The notes under the pieces are model-generated. The model made no database searches, was not told the origin of the DNA, and worked only from the letters and a program-made list of their open reading frames with translations. DNA of 64,000 nt from Notospermus geniculatus (taxonomy: Eukaryota > Nemertea > Pilidiophora > Heteronemertea > Lineidae): positions 113,332 through 177,331 of the forward strand of contig NMRB01000685.1 in NCBI GenBank assembly GCA_002633025.1, in the 5' to 3' direction. Below, piece by piece: positions 1 through 11,477 of the stretch; positions within the stretch are counted from its first letter, which is position 1, and each line of letters starts with the position of its first letter. Made by a program: the position numbers and the translations under genes.

Positions 1-1084
1 GCTGGCTGGCTGGTATGTTAGTATTTGACAAACTCAGACTGTGTAATAGAATTTGAGTTTGTAAATACAGCTGGGATGGGTGTGATGTGGTGATGGCCGT
101 TGCTAGGTGGATGGGGAGAGTATCAACGATCCGTTTTGCATCAGTGCCATGTGGCGTGGACCTAACCGGGCCATATGCCTGAACACTTTAGTCCTCACCA
201 AATGTAAGTCAACAGGACATGTGATTCGGTATGCTAGAAGGGTCGATCCAGTGATACGACCCTTAATTCGAGTTGTCCAAGCAACTGGATCTCACGCCAG
301 TACCACTTCTCGGCTTTAAACAGCTGCCCTCGGATCATGGCTGCTTATAATATCGACTATCACCACTTGACTCAACATACGCTTGAAAAACTGTAATACA
401 ATTGGCTTCAAATATTTCACTACAGAGCTGTGGATGCATTCTGTTGAAGAGGCCTTAAGAAAAAACGTACGAATATAACTATTTCAAAAAAGTTCAAATG
501 TGAATGAGTGTTTGTAAATCTCATTTGGTTCGCAATGCCGGAATCCAGTACTTCAGTTTTACGACACATGTCGTAAAATGCGATATGGTGCATCCGAAAT
601 GGCGTTGTGACGCACCTTTGTGTTTAATACAGGCATAAAAACGTGTGTCGACGCCGTCCAGCGTGGGAGTGACACATTCACACCATTGCTTCTGTTCCTG
701 GTGCAAATACGCCACGTAGTCTCGAGCAAATCATTAAAGATGACCGCATCTCCAAACATCTTGTTGTTTTATTTGAATAATCACTTACGTTGCGGCTCTG
801 TACCCCGTTGCTTCCTAAATGAATAACCGACTCGGGGTCTTCGAGGGTCGTCGACCAAACGACTTTCACATTGGAACAAAATCAAGTGGTATTACGTCCC
901 ATTTCTGGCAGAAATTAATTTAATTTCTTCCACATAAAAAACTCCCGACTGATCTCCACTGTGCAAATGTAATGAATGACAATAAATATGATTTAGTCAG
1001 ATAAATAGAAAACTGTAAAGAATGTATAATTAATTGCACCCTTAATTATATCTGAGAGAGTCGTGTTTTGTTTTCGGGAAATGG
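1..1084. other. unique left flank, no gene recognised
   Basis: This sequence lies to the left of the duplicated block and has no counterpart beside copy 2. It begins with a short GCTG run. Only ORFs under 70 codons are present, and they overlap on both strands in the pattern expected of non-coding DNA. The last ~150 bases are AT-rich. Confidence 0.5.
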
Positions 1085-1495
1085 AAATGTGCAGTTTTAA
1101 TGGCGCAGTTGTCGAGGACCGTGGACGGGTGAATGTTGTCTTTGGCGTAATTAAGTTGCATAAGTGCGATACGGTTCTTAACTAAAGTGCGCTTAACTTG
1201 ATCTGCGAGCTGGCGGGTTTTTTCACCGCGTATGACTCTGGTATTTCGACTGGTGCATCATGGGAGCGATCCTTCAGAAGCAGAGGCAAGCGAGAATTAT
1301 GCAAACAAATATAGAAAAATGTTATCGTCAGTTTATTCATGCTATTTTGAGTGGTCTGTGATATATTCTGAATAAACACCGAATAACTTTAACCCAACTT
1401 CAACATTTTTTTTTCTGTCGGTCGGAATACACAGATTTCAATAATATACTGATGGACCTATATCATGCATCCTGGTGCTCGCGTGCATGGACAAA

Positions 1496-1600
1496 AGCAG
1501 TACCCATGTGTCAGGCCCATCGCTCTCGGAGCAGTACCCATGCGTAAGGCCCATATCTCTCGGGAACAGCACCCGTGCGTCGGGCCCACCGCTCTCGGAC
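1496..1600. repeat. ~35-bp minisatellite, three units (copy 1)
   Basis: Three imperfect units of 34-36 bp share the pattern AGCAGTACCCATGYGT followed by GGCCCA and CTCTCGG. The copy-2 counterpart at 15777-15860 has lost part of a unit, so the array length differs between the duplicates. The 62-codon ORF across it is a by-product of the repeat. Confidence 0.8.
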
Positions 1601-1730
1601 ACCGTCAGTTTGCCCGAACCTATTCCTCCTTTACATTAACCGAAGCCCAATGAAACCCTAGAGGGTTAGGTTATAAAACTTCCTCGTCAGATATCGAGCG
1701 GCCAGAAGAGGTATGCACACATTCTAAATT

Positions 1731-1985
1731 TTACTCCAAAATGTAATGCAAATAATGGCTGGTCAACAGCCTCCTCTTATACAACTCTCCAGAGAAGAGT
1801 TCAACAGGTTTCTTCCCGGACACTATTTGTTTTTGGTTCGCTGCACTGAAGAGTGTCTTGCCGTGTTGATATAAGGCCCTAACCAGGCCGAGTTTGGTTA
1901 GGCTGTACATGTACCACGTGATCTGTTTTACCGCCAAATCTCCCGCTTGAGATTCCTCGAAAACAACTTCGGGAAATTTTGACAT
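1731..1985 (-). CDS. 84-codon ORF kept open in both duplicate copies; function unknown
   Basis: The ORF starts with ATG and encodes a hydrophilic N-terminus (MSKFPEVVFEESQAG) of protein-like composition. It ends in a TAA about 250 bp later. The counterpart at 15993-16247 is open over the same length. I count three amino-acid changes (D/H, I/T, L/P) and one silent change between copies, which gives no sign of purifying selection. I do not recognise a domain, and no convincing splice donor or neighbouring exon was found. It may be a small exon or chance. Confidence 0.2.
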   Translation of the reverse strand: MSKFPEVVFEESQAGDLAVKQITWYMYSLTKLGLVRALYQHGKTLFSAANQKQIVSGKKPVELFSGELYKRRLLTSHYLHYILE

Positions 1986-2943
1986 AGTTCAATTTTCGTA
2001 TCTGGTTTTGAAGTGTGCGTGTATGGAAAGGGTAGTAGGATGTAAACGCTTGACAGGAAGTAACACCCGCCAGAAGCCGTATTCTCGAAAGGCCAAGGTC
2101 AAAACTGGTACTCGACAGTCAGCTGTCGTCTGCTGGCAGATCTGGCAAAAACACATTAATAGCTTATGTACAAACAACGTGTACAACTTCAGATGTAGAA
2201 AAACATTCCCATTGATGACCCTTGAATTGTAGGCCTATTGATTGTTAATCGGACAGATACCCATCGATCTCGCTTGCCGATCATCTCATGCTTATAGGCC
2301 CTGTTCAGAATAAAAAAACTGATCGATTAGTTCGATGTGGTAAACATTTCTCGTTGAGGTTCTGTAGGTTCAAATGTTTTATCAGAACTTCGCCCGCCAT
2401 GCACGTGTGTTCTGGTAGGCCAATGTAACCACTGTAATGTATCCAGCTCAGCTTACGGTAGCAGTCAACTCGAGTGCCTGAAAATGTGACATGTGCATCC
2501 GATAGCTACAGATTCATGATTCATGCGAACATATTATGGAAAACGGCATATATTTTACCACAATAATATCGTTTAGAAATTCATCGAAAGTTATGCAAAT
2601 GTAGGCTACATGTACATAGAATATTATCATTTATTTCCATTGGCCTACAGAATTTTCGCTTTTCAAAATCTATCAGGGTAGTATTCATAGTCCCTATAAA
2701 ATGATCATGGGACAATTCTGTCCGCATGTTGTACTACAGAGTACATTGGGACTTTTTGTATAGCAATGTTTTCAATGATTATGTACAAAGCTTGGTTTTG
2801 AATAATGTGAGTACATTCATCATTCGAGACTGACAACCTACGTCGCTGCATAGGCCTACATAACATCAACGATATAGTGCAGGTGACATTCAGAACTCTA
2901 CCATAGGATTTCAACCTCAGGAGTCCATTGTTGTACCATTTAA

Positions 2944-3054
2944 GGCCACGATTACACTGTACACGGACAAAAAACTCATCAGTAAATAAAAGATTCGCGA
3001 TTGTGAAGCTATTGTCAACCGACATGTCGGTGTAGCTGTTATGTAATCTCAGCC
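2944..3054. mobile_element. PIF/Harbinger-like foldback MITE, diverged (copy 1)
   Basis: The left end reads GGCCACGATTAC and the right end GTAATCTCAGCC, which are inverted relative to each other. The element is flanked by TAA on both sides (2941-2943, 3055-3057). The interior carries a degraded CGGACA...AACAAAG-type inverted repeat shared with the elements at 30837-31093 and 41210-41334. It is present at the same place in copy 2, so it predates the duplication. The 160-codon minus-strand ORF crossing it is not a gene. Confidence 0.6.
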
Positions 3055-4744
3055 TAAGAGCATTTTTCTGGTGTAACACCAAAATCCCTTTAGTTTTAGA
3101 GGCATGCTTTGGCTCTAAAATTGTCAGAATATTTGACGTCACCTCACTCTGTATACTGTGGAGTAGGCTACCGTGCGTGATATCCACACTTTACAGGTGG
3201 TACCACTGCAAGTGTTTGGCTTTATCTTTAAACTGACCCGAGCGACATCTGGAATACGACGATCGCATTCGAGGTACTTTACAGTACTTGAAACATGGCG
3301 TAAAATCTTGAGACATAAGAAGCACAATACGGCAATAAAACGAAGAGAGATTCACACTGACGGATACTTAAATATTGTCTTTTTGTTCCATGTTGTCACC
3401 GGAGCCATTGAAGTTGAGAATATCTTTGTCTGGTAGTTGGTGGAAACAATGAAATGAACACAAACACTTGTCTGTGATCAATACTTGTAGATTTCAAGAT
3501 ATCTTGAACATGGGTGTTTCCTCTCTGATCCAATGGTTTAAAAGCTTTGCAGTATTTGATATAGAAAGTGACGAGGGTTGATGTGGAAATGTACAAGTGG
3601 GTGCGGAAATGAACATTTTAGTAGTAGTCAAATAGTCGTTCATCTGGGCTTGATAGCTGAAAACTGGTCTGAAAGGATCAAGTGATGCTGAATGGGCTGC
3701 TCCTTGAGTTCCCTAGGAAGGTATCTGGAGAGATGGGGTAATAACGTTAAGCGATATCATGAAACGGTGTTACAGCGGAAAACGCTCCGTCTATAAAAGC
3801 TCACATTACATGTAGAACACTCTCTTGCGTTACGTTTTTGGCATTTGAGGGTGATAACCGAAGATCTCTAGGTTACGCCGACTTACATGTACATGTATGT
3901 CGTTGTTTTGGACGAACCGGAGCCAAAAAGCTTTTGCCAATGATATGGTTAAAAAGGTCGTTGACGTTTTTTTTTCTTTTTGAGGAGCTTATGTCCCCTT
4001 GTCATCTCTTCCGTTCCTATCTATTTGATAGAAGCGACCCCTGCATGTACATTCTTCCATATACATTACAATCGTCATGTACATTTACATGTATACAAAA
4101 GAGAGAGACTTACCAGAGGCAAGTATTAAACGATATCTTGGCATCATTTCCAATACAATAGCATTGATAAACTGCATTAGAGAACACACCAAGTTGACTT
4201 TATACACTTTGCCACGAGTCTATGTACTCAACGTCTGTGATTTTATTAGCCGACTGAATAGATCACGTTTACGACTGTGTTCTACCGCACTGTCCACATA
4301 TTATGCACAATACAAAGCACTTATATCATGAAAAATACGGTATTGTCCACCACCGGTACAAGTGATACTTCTGGTTGCGCTGTGACTGATTGACAATATC
4401 GTGTACGATATTACAATGCGTTGTAGACTTTATATCATGTTGGCTTTTCTCTTGTTGTGGTTTTATACATTGTTGGTTCATATTCTTCGGTAATAATAGC
4501 GGAAAATAATAGTTACATTCCTCCGTATCTGTGTCTGTAACAATGACCGTGCGGTAAAACGTGTGGTGGCATTCGCCGACATCATTGCATCTATTGTATT
4601 GTATTAGATTTTTCCATCAGGGCCGAAGCCATAGCATTATTGGCCCTGGTAAGTATGGAAGAGGCCATCTCAAGCTACTCATGTTCCTCACTCGGATGGG
4701 GTCTTTTGCTTGCCTTTGCATCAGGGCCGAACCATAGCATTATT

Positions 4745-4916
4745 TATTTATTTATTTATTGAAATTACTATAAGGCCTGTCGGCCTAAAGTACAGTCTTA
4801 ACACAGATTTATGGCAGCTACATATTGGAGTTCTTGGAGAAGGTTACATTTACACAATATTTTCCCGTTTCCTAAACATTGCATATACAAATTTACCGAG
4901 ATTTTTACAAATTTTC
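4745..4916 (-). mobile_element. copy-1-specific retroposon-like insertion with (TTTA)n tract
   Basis: Copy 2 reads straight from GCATTATT to GGCCCTGG at 19425-19441. Copy 1 has ~172 extra bases at that point. The insert starts with TTTATTTATTTATT, so on the minus strand it ends in a (TAAA)n tail preceded by GGCCTTATAGTAATTTCA. This is the look of a 5'-truncated non-LTR (CR1/L2-like) retrotransposon or a related SINE end. The family assignment is an inference. Confidence 0.6.
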
Positions 4917-4946
4917 GGCCCTGGTAAGTATGGAGGACGCCAGCTC

Positions 4947-5090
4947 AAGCAAGGTTCATTGGCACACGGAATTGGTCCGGTTCAGGTCCGTAAAAAATCT
5001 ATCAAATGGACTTCAGCGTTGTCGTATCCGGAAAACTAGGGGCAAACGGACTGGAAACGGATCGGATCCGTGTGCCAATGAACCTTGCTT
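4947..5090. mobile_element. copy-1-specific 144-bp foldback element
   Basis: The ends are AAGCAAGGTTCATTGGCACA and its inverse complement, TGTGCCAATGAACCTTGCTT, giving ~24-bp near-perfect terminal inverted repeats. Further inward pairing continues around GGTCCGG and CGGATC. Copy 2 lacks the element and reads uninterrupted through the SINE module near 19465, so the empty site is visible. Possible TCAAG repeats flank it. Confidence 0.75.
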
Positions 5091-5578
5091 CAAGCTGCTC
5101 ATGTTCCTCACGTGGATTGGGTCTTCTACTTGCTCTTGCATAAGGGCTGAAGCCAAAGCTTTTGTTGAACCTGGTAAGTATGGAAGAGGCCATCTCAAGC
5201 TACTCATGTTCCTCTCTTGGACGGTGTCTTTTACTTGCCCTTGCAAAGGCACAAGGTAAAGCACCGCGGCGTATTGTCCTCATCACCGTGTAGTGATGAG
5301 GTGTACTTATCCTGCGGTTCAATTTTCACCATCCCAGTATGGGGACCACAGCTGTGCGAGCAGGACTGCTGGAGATTTCGTGATTACCAACCTTAATTGC
5401 CAAGATCATAAAATCGATCCAATGTGTTTACCGCACGCACTAGGGGGCGCTGAACGAGTCCGTAGGTGGTGAATCTAGGCACTGTTGGTCTGTGATCGAT
5501 TACCGATAGAGTAGAATCCTAACTAGGTTTTGCTACCCTACATTAACCCTCTCACCGACACGACAGATGATCTGGCTG

Positions 5579-5636
5579 CCTCGAACAACAAAGTACATGT
5601 AGAGGGAAGTTTTTCTACAACTCCCCCCCCCCCCCG
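5579..5636. repeat. single AACAAC/ACATGTAGAGGGAAG unit ending in poly-C (copy 1)
   Basis: One unit of the motif that is repeated about five times in copy 2 at 19930-20210. It ends in a run of about 14 C's. It is the probable founder state of the copy-2 expansion. Confidence 0.7.
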
Positions 5637-6458
5637 ATCATCGGTATTCATCTGAAAGTGCTCAAAGAAGAGCTTTCAGATGGTGCTATTTTCAAGGATG
5701 TTTAAATGACTATTTGACTATAATATCAAAGTTTTTGAATATATGGCAGTTTTTGACATTTTCTCAGAGAAGCAACATTCCTCAAAGGGAGATGACTTCG
5801 TTAGAGAAACACGTGTGATTCAATATGAAACAACGAAAAAAAATACTGCAGCGCCCTTAACAGCTGCCTCTCTCCTTTTGGGTTTGGTAAAAGGTACTAC
5901 GAATCCAGAAGTTAAGTGCCACTTAGGACGATTTTTATAAGAAGTTCAACGGCTTTTTTCCCAATGGGGCACACCCAGATCACACCAGTGCTACAAGTCC
6001 CCGGACCAGTGGTGGGTGTGTCGATTGGCCGACAAGTTATCAGACCCTCCCAAAAAACCTGCCTTTTTTGCTTATTGGTGTAAAGAAAGACTGCTCTCAT
6101 TTTGAAATTAGGTGCATGGTGTTGTTTTTTTCCACCAAAAAAGACAACAGCCGTTTTTGTGACTATGATTTATAATCCATTAAACTGGAAGGAACGTCTA
6201 CGACAAGTTCTTGTAGTAGAAGTACCAGTTACCAATTTTGTTTCGCCTCTGTTAGCAACATCCCAAGCTTCCTTCTACAAAAACCGTGAAAGATACATGT
6301 GATGCCGTCGTATTCGCTAGGCCTCGTTACTCGATCTGGGTTCCATATCATCGCAACCTTCTTTCTCCATAGCCTATTATCAACACACAACAGCGTCTTC
6401 ACGAGTGCCTTTTCTTTCCCGTCACAACACTCTTTGGCCCAGCCAAATTTTCCTGCAG

Positions 6459-6754
6459 TTCAAAAACTTGATCTCAACTCCAAACGTGAATCTCCCCATG
6501 TACTTCAGGAATCGGCCGAAGGCTCAGGTTTCCCCGTCGATCCCCATGTTGGTACAGCCTCCATTGTGTACACAGCCTCGCCTCCATCGGCATGGGGTAA
6601 TATCGAGGAATTGTGACGGCGACTACACGGTCTGGGGAGGCTCGCAAAGTTTAAACAGGTGAAAGGCGCGCAAATTAAGCAAAGCGCAAATTTGGAGCGC
6701 CGTTATCGACCACTCAACATAACTGGAGTACCTCAACAAGCAGACCGGCTCTGA
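6459..6754 (+). pseudogene. terminal-exon candidate broken by a TGA (copy 1)
   Basis: The sequence follows a good splice acceptor (TTTTCCTGCAG at 6448-6458) and aligns base for base with the open 97-residue frame at 20883-21178. In copy 1 a C-to-T change makes a TGA at 6614-6616, about half way along. The encoded peptide contains VDPHVGTASIVYTASPPSAW before the stop. I do not recognise the family. If the exon is real, this copy is a null allele or pseudogene. Confidence 0.3.
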
Positions 6755-7059
6755 CTAAGTCCACATACTTAGAGTGTACACACCGTGTTGTGGGCGATGC
6801 TTCGAAGGAGTATTTCCCTGTAGATTTTGTTCAAAGTGTGTAGTTTTTGCATTCGATGTGTTGTTGTATTTGAATGCTTGCATTCTTCATTGTTGAGAAG
6901 TTGGTTGAGCATTTTGGGGAAACAAATTAGTCTATTAACGTGTTAGGTAAGAGGGGGGATTTTAAACATTACGAAACGATCTTCACACCTTTGAGTTGTC
7001 GATGACTCGAAGTCAAGTAAACACCCGGAAGTAGGAAATGGGGACCCTACCCCACTGCC

Positions 7060-7428
7060 TCAATAGGTGTCACTAGTGGTTAAAACTATTGAAATGAAAC
7101 TGACATCCTGGTCCTGATCAATTTCCCACACAAAAGGCGTCCATTTGTAGGACCGGGTTTCAGTGTGCTGCCCTCTGTCGTAGCTAGGATCCCCATTGAG
7201 TATGACGTTTGGGGCGTTCAAAACCTTGGCAAAAGGTACGTCGGGAACAATCACCGTTCCGACGACTCGAGCAACGATTCGAACCCGCGCTCCCAGAGAC
7301 AGGAACAGATGTTTACACTGCACCAGACCGAGGACTTCTGATTCTTCTTCATACATGAACAAACTCTGTCTGTTTGGTTTGTCCATTTCTCCGGCATATA
7401 CTCTGTTCATTTCAAGATCATAATCATG
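7060..7428 (-). CDS. minus-strand terminal-exon candidate, 122 residues, unknown function
   Basis: Reading leftward, an intronic-looking tract ends in TGTTTACAG, a good splice acceptor. It is followed by a frame open for 122 codons to a TGA at 7060-7062. Composition is protein-like: an acidic stretch (MYEEESEVLGLVQ), then alternating hydrophobic strands (VRIVARVVGTVIVPDVPF), then SYKWTPFVWEIDQDQDVSFI near the end. Strand-like hydrophobic spacing suggests a beta-rich C-terminal domain, but I cannot name it. Copy 2 keeps only the last ~38 codons (21486-21597) before its deletion. One change there is silent and one replaces E with K. No upstream exon was identified. Confidence 0.4.
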   Translation of the reverse strand, partial: HDYDLEMNRVYAGEMDKPNRQSLFMYEEESEVLGLVQCKHLFLSLGARVRIVARVVGTVIVPDVPFAKVLNAPNVILNGDPSYDRGQHTETRSYKWTPFVWEIDQDQDVSFISIVLTTSDTY

Positions 7429-7841
7429 CTGTAAACATTTTAGGGCCTATCTGCATTTCTTGCAACACTATATACCAAATCGCAGTTGTAAGGTAAAAGA
7501 GACATGGCTTTGCCACTGGGATCTAGCTCCTCCGACATCGCATCAAAAGCATCAGCGTGAGGACTTCGATTCGAAGATATCAACAGCCTGCTGTGTGTTC
7601 AGCGATGCTTACCATCAACAGGAGAAGGTGGAACCCAGCAGTGCCAAGCCTCTGTGACCAAACAACTGCGATTTTGGTGTACGTGCATTTCTTCGTACGG
7701 TCTGCACACAAGGCTCGCATTACAAAGAAGATACGACGATCGAGGTAGCTGTACATTGTACATCCTCTGAGCCCTCAAGTGCAGAAACTATTGTGTGAAC
7801 TCACTATTTGACTGCCCGTACGTTTGTATTTATTCAATGAG
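7175..7841. other. segment present in copy 1, absent from copy 2
   Basis: Copy 2 joins the base equivalent to 7174 directly to ~7842, with one extra base at the junction (21598-21600). No terminal repeats or target duplication are visible, so a deletion in copy 2 is more likely than an insertion in copy 1. The segment contains most of the exon-like ORF at 7060-7428 and a SINE-B fragment. Confidence 0.75.
7545..7690 (+). mobile_element. SINE-B fragment
   Basis: This matches the body of the tRNA-derived element at 31541-31790 through words such as GGACTTCGATTCGAAGAT, CAACAGCCTGCTGTGTG and GCGATTTTGGTGTA. The tRNA-related head with the A and B boxes is absent, so it is 5'-truncated. Confidence 0.65.
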
Positions 7842-9009
7842 CTCGTCCTCTCACACTGATCAGAGCTAGTCCTAGCCTCAGGACAGACCATGATAAGTTA
7901 CAAATTCATATTTGACACAACCATTCATGATTCGACATACCGCTTGTAGTGTATCATACACGCCAATAAAACACACTACGCATACTTTTACCGTGTACCA
8001 ATTGTTTTGCCTTTAGGCGTGAAAATATTAAGAAATCCAAAGAACGCGACGAGTCTCTGTTGGCACCGTCCATTCCGACTGGTTTCCTGGGTTGTGGTGA
8101 AGGCGCAAAAAGTTTGCTTGCAGGGACGACTTCGGATGACAGAGGCGGGTGACTATGGAAACGATGTTGTCTCATCAGAAAAAATGTGCTCCGTATCGCC
8201 AATGAGGAGGTCTTCAGTTCCACCTCTTAGCTGCGACGGGATCCTCTTTTCGGAATGACCCGTCAGCCGGGAGCCAACGACAACGAAAGAGACTGCGGAC
8301 AGCCGACTTGATATTTTAAGCACACTACATGTATTTTGGCAGGTCGCAAGATGGGAAAATCTGTCAACACATTGTCACATCTAGCGTCTTACGTTAAGCC
8401 AAGGTTATAGAGTACAGATTGGTATATCACCCCGTCGGACCACGAAAACGGGACACCTGGTGGAGATGAATGGAACTAATGATATAAAATGGCGATTTGA
8501 GGTGGAAAACCTGAAAGTTAGGGACTAATGAATGTTCCAGAATACGCTTATAGCAACTGCAACTGCAATTACATCATGGTTTAAATAACAAAGTGCTATT
8601 AAAATATCGCGTACTAAAAAGCATAGTATACGTTTTTGGAATATATTTGAAAGCAATAAGCAGCTATAGTCAAGGTTATGCTGCGTGGTAATGAATTTGA
8701 CATTTCAGATTTAACTCATTGGCTTCGTTTGGCTGTCTTACGGAAAACACTTCTCGCTAAACGTTTTTGGAAAGGGAAGCAATTATGAGGATTGCGTATT
8801 CGGCTTCAAATGCACCGAGTTGATAAAAGTCATGCTGACGTAGGACTTAACATTTCGGTTCTTCTGGAAGTTCCAGCCTGCTTTTTTGGTAGTTTTTGTG
8901 CTGTGGCAGATGGCTGTCACTGCGAGGTACACAGTTCCATTCTTAGAATATCCATAATTTCACCAGTCCCCCATCGGATCTTGTCCGGTACCGTACCTTT
9001 TTCTGATGG

Positions 9010-9243
9010 CTCCACAAACTACGCTGTCAAGAAACTGGCCTGGAATTCATGAGAAAATTGACCAAAGCTATTTTTGACATATCACCTGATGCGGAGGCAA
9101 ATTGTGGCTGGACCCGAGTTTCCAAATGTAGCCCACTAGGAGATGAATTAAGCGATGGACAAGATAGCGATGGACGTTATCTTGTCTTAATGTCTCATCC
9201 ACTTGTTGACGAAGATGACCAGGACAGATTTAGAACTTGTTAG
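9010..9243 (+). CDS. ~77-codon open frame conserved between copies; unknown
   Basis: An open frame ends at a TAG at 9241-9243 and includes an acidic, protein-like tail (LVDEDDQDRFRTC). The copy-2 counterpart ends at 22988. Between copies I see two silent changes and one replacement (N to I). That is compatible with weak constraint but far too few to decide. No clear splice sites or domain were recognised. Confidence 0.2.
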   Translation, partial: LHKLRCQETGLEFMRKLTKAIFDISPDAEANCGWTRVSKCSPLGDELSDGQDSDGRYLVLMSHPLVDEDDQDRFRTC

Positions 9244-9360
9244 GAATCTGGGGACCAGGGATTTGTCCGGCAGCGTGGACATTCCAGTAACCTGACACAC
9301 CCGGTAGAATCATCCTGTCACCTCCAACCTGACTTCTTATACCTCATATTTCCACTAGAT

Positions 9361-9632
9361 TTGTATTTGCATCTGATTTTTCCGTCAGGGCCGAAGCCAT
9401 AGTAGCATTATTGGCCCTGGTAAGTATGGAAGAGGCCATCTCGAGCTGCTCATGTTCCTCACTTAGATGGGATGTTTTACTTCCCTTGCAAAGGCACAGG
9501 GTACAAGGCACCGCGGCTTACTGTCCCATGATGCGACTTAAGAGGTGAGGGATGTTAATTCCAAATGGCCCGGGATTCGAACCCGCTTGCTAAGCGAACG
9601 TGGTAACCACTACGCAGGTATCAAGAATCCCT
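9361..9632 (-). mobile_element. full-length tRNA-derived SINE (family A), copy 1
   Basis: On the minus strand it starts with a tRNA-like head. An A-box-like TAGTGGTTACC is followed by a B box, GGTTCGAATCC. A body follows that contains ATGGGACAGTAAGC, GCCTTTGCAAGGG and the ~104-bp module, and the tail carries GGCCCTGACGGAAAAATC. RNA polymerase III promoter boxes plus several dispersed copies in the window identify it as a SINE. It lies inside the duplicated block and recurs at 23105-23377. Confidence 0.85.
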
Positions 9633-9639
9633 GACCAGA

Positions 9640-11330
9640 TCTACCTTGATCTGCCTATGTCGCGTTCACCTCGAGAATTAAAAAAAAGAAAACAATCTAC
9701 TGACAGATTGGGTTGAAAACAACCAATTCAGTGATCACTTCAGTACCTGCCTAACCTCTATACAACCGGAGGGTATGCGATAATTCTTGACCAAGAAAAA
9801 TAAGTTTGACACCTTTTGACAACATCCTGTCCTGTGTCCTGTTCATTTGCGGATGCTCCAGCGGCTTTGTCATTCAAGGTCAGGAAGATGAAGGCTAGCC
9901 TAGAAAATCTCGCTTCTGTTTGGTGCTTTTGTCGGCAACCCTTGGACAGGTAACCTGATGAAGAGGTCGGGGCTTTATCTGAAATTTCTTGGACAGAATC
10001 AGAAAGATATTCAGTCAAGCTCGGGTATTTAGGAAAAATTTCGGCGGATTTGACTTCAAAAGCGAACAGGTCCATTGCAGTTGAAGTTCTCAGGAGTCAG
10101 TTGTTTAGGGTTCAAAGGTCACTGCATGAAATGATAGTAGTTGCATTCGTGTAAGTGAAGAACTGTCATTTCTTGCATTATCACTTTATCCAATGGGTGT
10201 GGCCCTATTCCAGAATGTCCTTGGCGGATAAGCGGTGCTATTTCTGGCTGAAGCGGTTGAGGCAGGGATGATACGGTTCCCAGACTCCGTCTGACCGTGG
10301 TTTGACCTGACGCTGAGCGGAGTCCTGTCACAGGTGCACAGGGGTTGATGACTACTGGACCTTAAGGAGGGGTAATCAAGGTCCGATTGTCAACCTGATT
10401 CTCTTATCTTCTAGTCGATCTGGGAAAATACTCACCGGGAAATTATCATGCGAGGTGTTTCTTGATCTTTCTTTGCTTTAAATAACTTTCAACGGGTTTG
10501 TTTGGATGCGCGATGTCACCTGAATATCAAAACCTTGACGTGCCATCATCATTATGTTGGTTAATTACGTTATAGTCATTTTTGTCCTCTCAACGCGAAG
10601 AACCTGAATTTTAAGGTGTTTTGCACGGTCTAGCTTTTGAGACACAAATAAGATAAATTTGTGCGGATCACCAGTCAGACATCACGCCAGCAGGTGCCAT
10701 CTAAAAAGCGGCATTGACGAGGATGAAACGGTGAATTCAACAGGTTGGTCTGATGCATCAACGGGAAAGTTCTCTTCTTTCACCGACACCTCTCGGAATT
10801 AGGTCGGCAAATTTCCTAACTCCCGTATTTGTTCCCTTACAAGTAAGCTAGCCAGTTCTGGAAATTGTTCTGAGAAGTGCCAAGGGATAATCGTTGAGAA
10901 CTTGCAAAGTTAAAGCGACATCCGTGATGCATGGGCAATGACATGAAGAAATTGCGCCAGCCCTGTGGCCCTGACATCCAACAAGCTCCCAGACTGTAAA
11001 ATGAAACCGCTCGTCATGACGTGAAATTTTAAATTATCGGTTAAAATTTTCAGTGCGGCTCTGCTGCTATTTGATAGGGCTCTTGAGATGGTACAGCAAT
11101 TTAACACCACCCTCATAGCTCGGCGAATAAATTACAGGCCTTGATTCATGGCTACTGTGACACAAAGGATTTTTTCACGGGGAGCAGATGTAGTTTGAGT
11201 AATATTGCGGCCATTTACTGGTAACCTGGGTTTTTCACGTTGGCTAGCATTCGATTACAAGTAGGCTAGTAAAATTTAAAAAATTTTATCAGTCGTAAAC
11301 ATTAAATACCTTAAGTTCACAATGATATAA
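9640..11330. other. copy-1 interval without a recognised gene
   Basis: Matched closely by 23385-25090 in copy 2. ORFs are short and change length between copies through small indels, which argues against coding. No tandem array or inverted repeat was noticed. Confidence 0.5.
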
Positions 11331-11338
11331 TAGGGAGG

Positions 11339-11477
11339 TTTAGAAATCAAACGACAAACGTAAACTTTACGACAACGTTATTTTTCATACTATACATTAA
11401 AAGCAGATTTTATATTGCATTTTCGGTACAAAAATAACGTTGTCGTTAACGTTTACGTTTATCGTTTGATTTCTAAA
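11339..11477. mobile_element. foldback element (TTTAGAAATCAAACGA ends), copy 1
   Basis: The left arm TTTAGAAATCAAACGACAAA continues into ACGACAACGTTATTTTT. It is mirrored by the right arm, which runs AAAAATAACGTTGTCGT to ATCGTTTGATTTCTAAA. Arms are about 50 bp with few mismatches around a ~35-bp loop. The copy-2 counterpart is 25097-25233, so insertion predates the duplication. Confidence 0.75.

Larger units (their letters stand above)
4596..5285 (-). mobile_element. SINE-A fragment with three tandem 3' modules (copy 1)
   Basis: On the minus strand this is the 3' body of the tRNA-derived SINE seen complete at 9361-9632. It ends in an (ATTGT)n/(ACAAT)n tail followed by CCATCAGGGCCGAAGCC. The ~104-bp module (GGCCCTGGTAAGTATGGA, then GGCCATCTCAAGCTACTCAT, then GGGTCTT) occurs three times in tandem. 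The second module is interrupted by two further insertions (4745-4916 and 4947-5090). The tRNA-related head is missing. Confidence 0.75.

Noticed and set aside
3173-3436. 87-codon plus-strand ORF present in both duplicate copies
   Set aside because: The differences from 17461-17724 that I could see are almost all amino-acid replacements, including radical ones, so there is no sign of coding constraint.
4077-4331. 84-codon ORF shared with 18661-19020
   Set aside because: The three differences seen within the shared part are all replacements, and the upstream part is replaced by a transposon end in copy 2.
7954-8223. 89-codon minus-strand ORF
   Set aside because: A one-base change in an A run between copies shifts the frame, so the peptide is not preserved.
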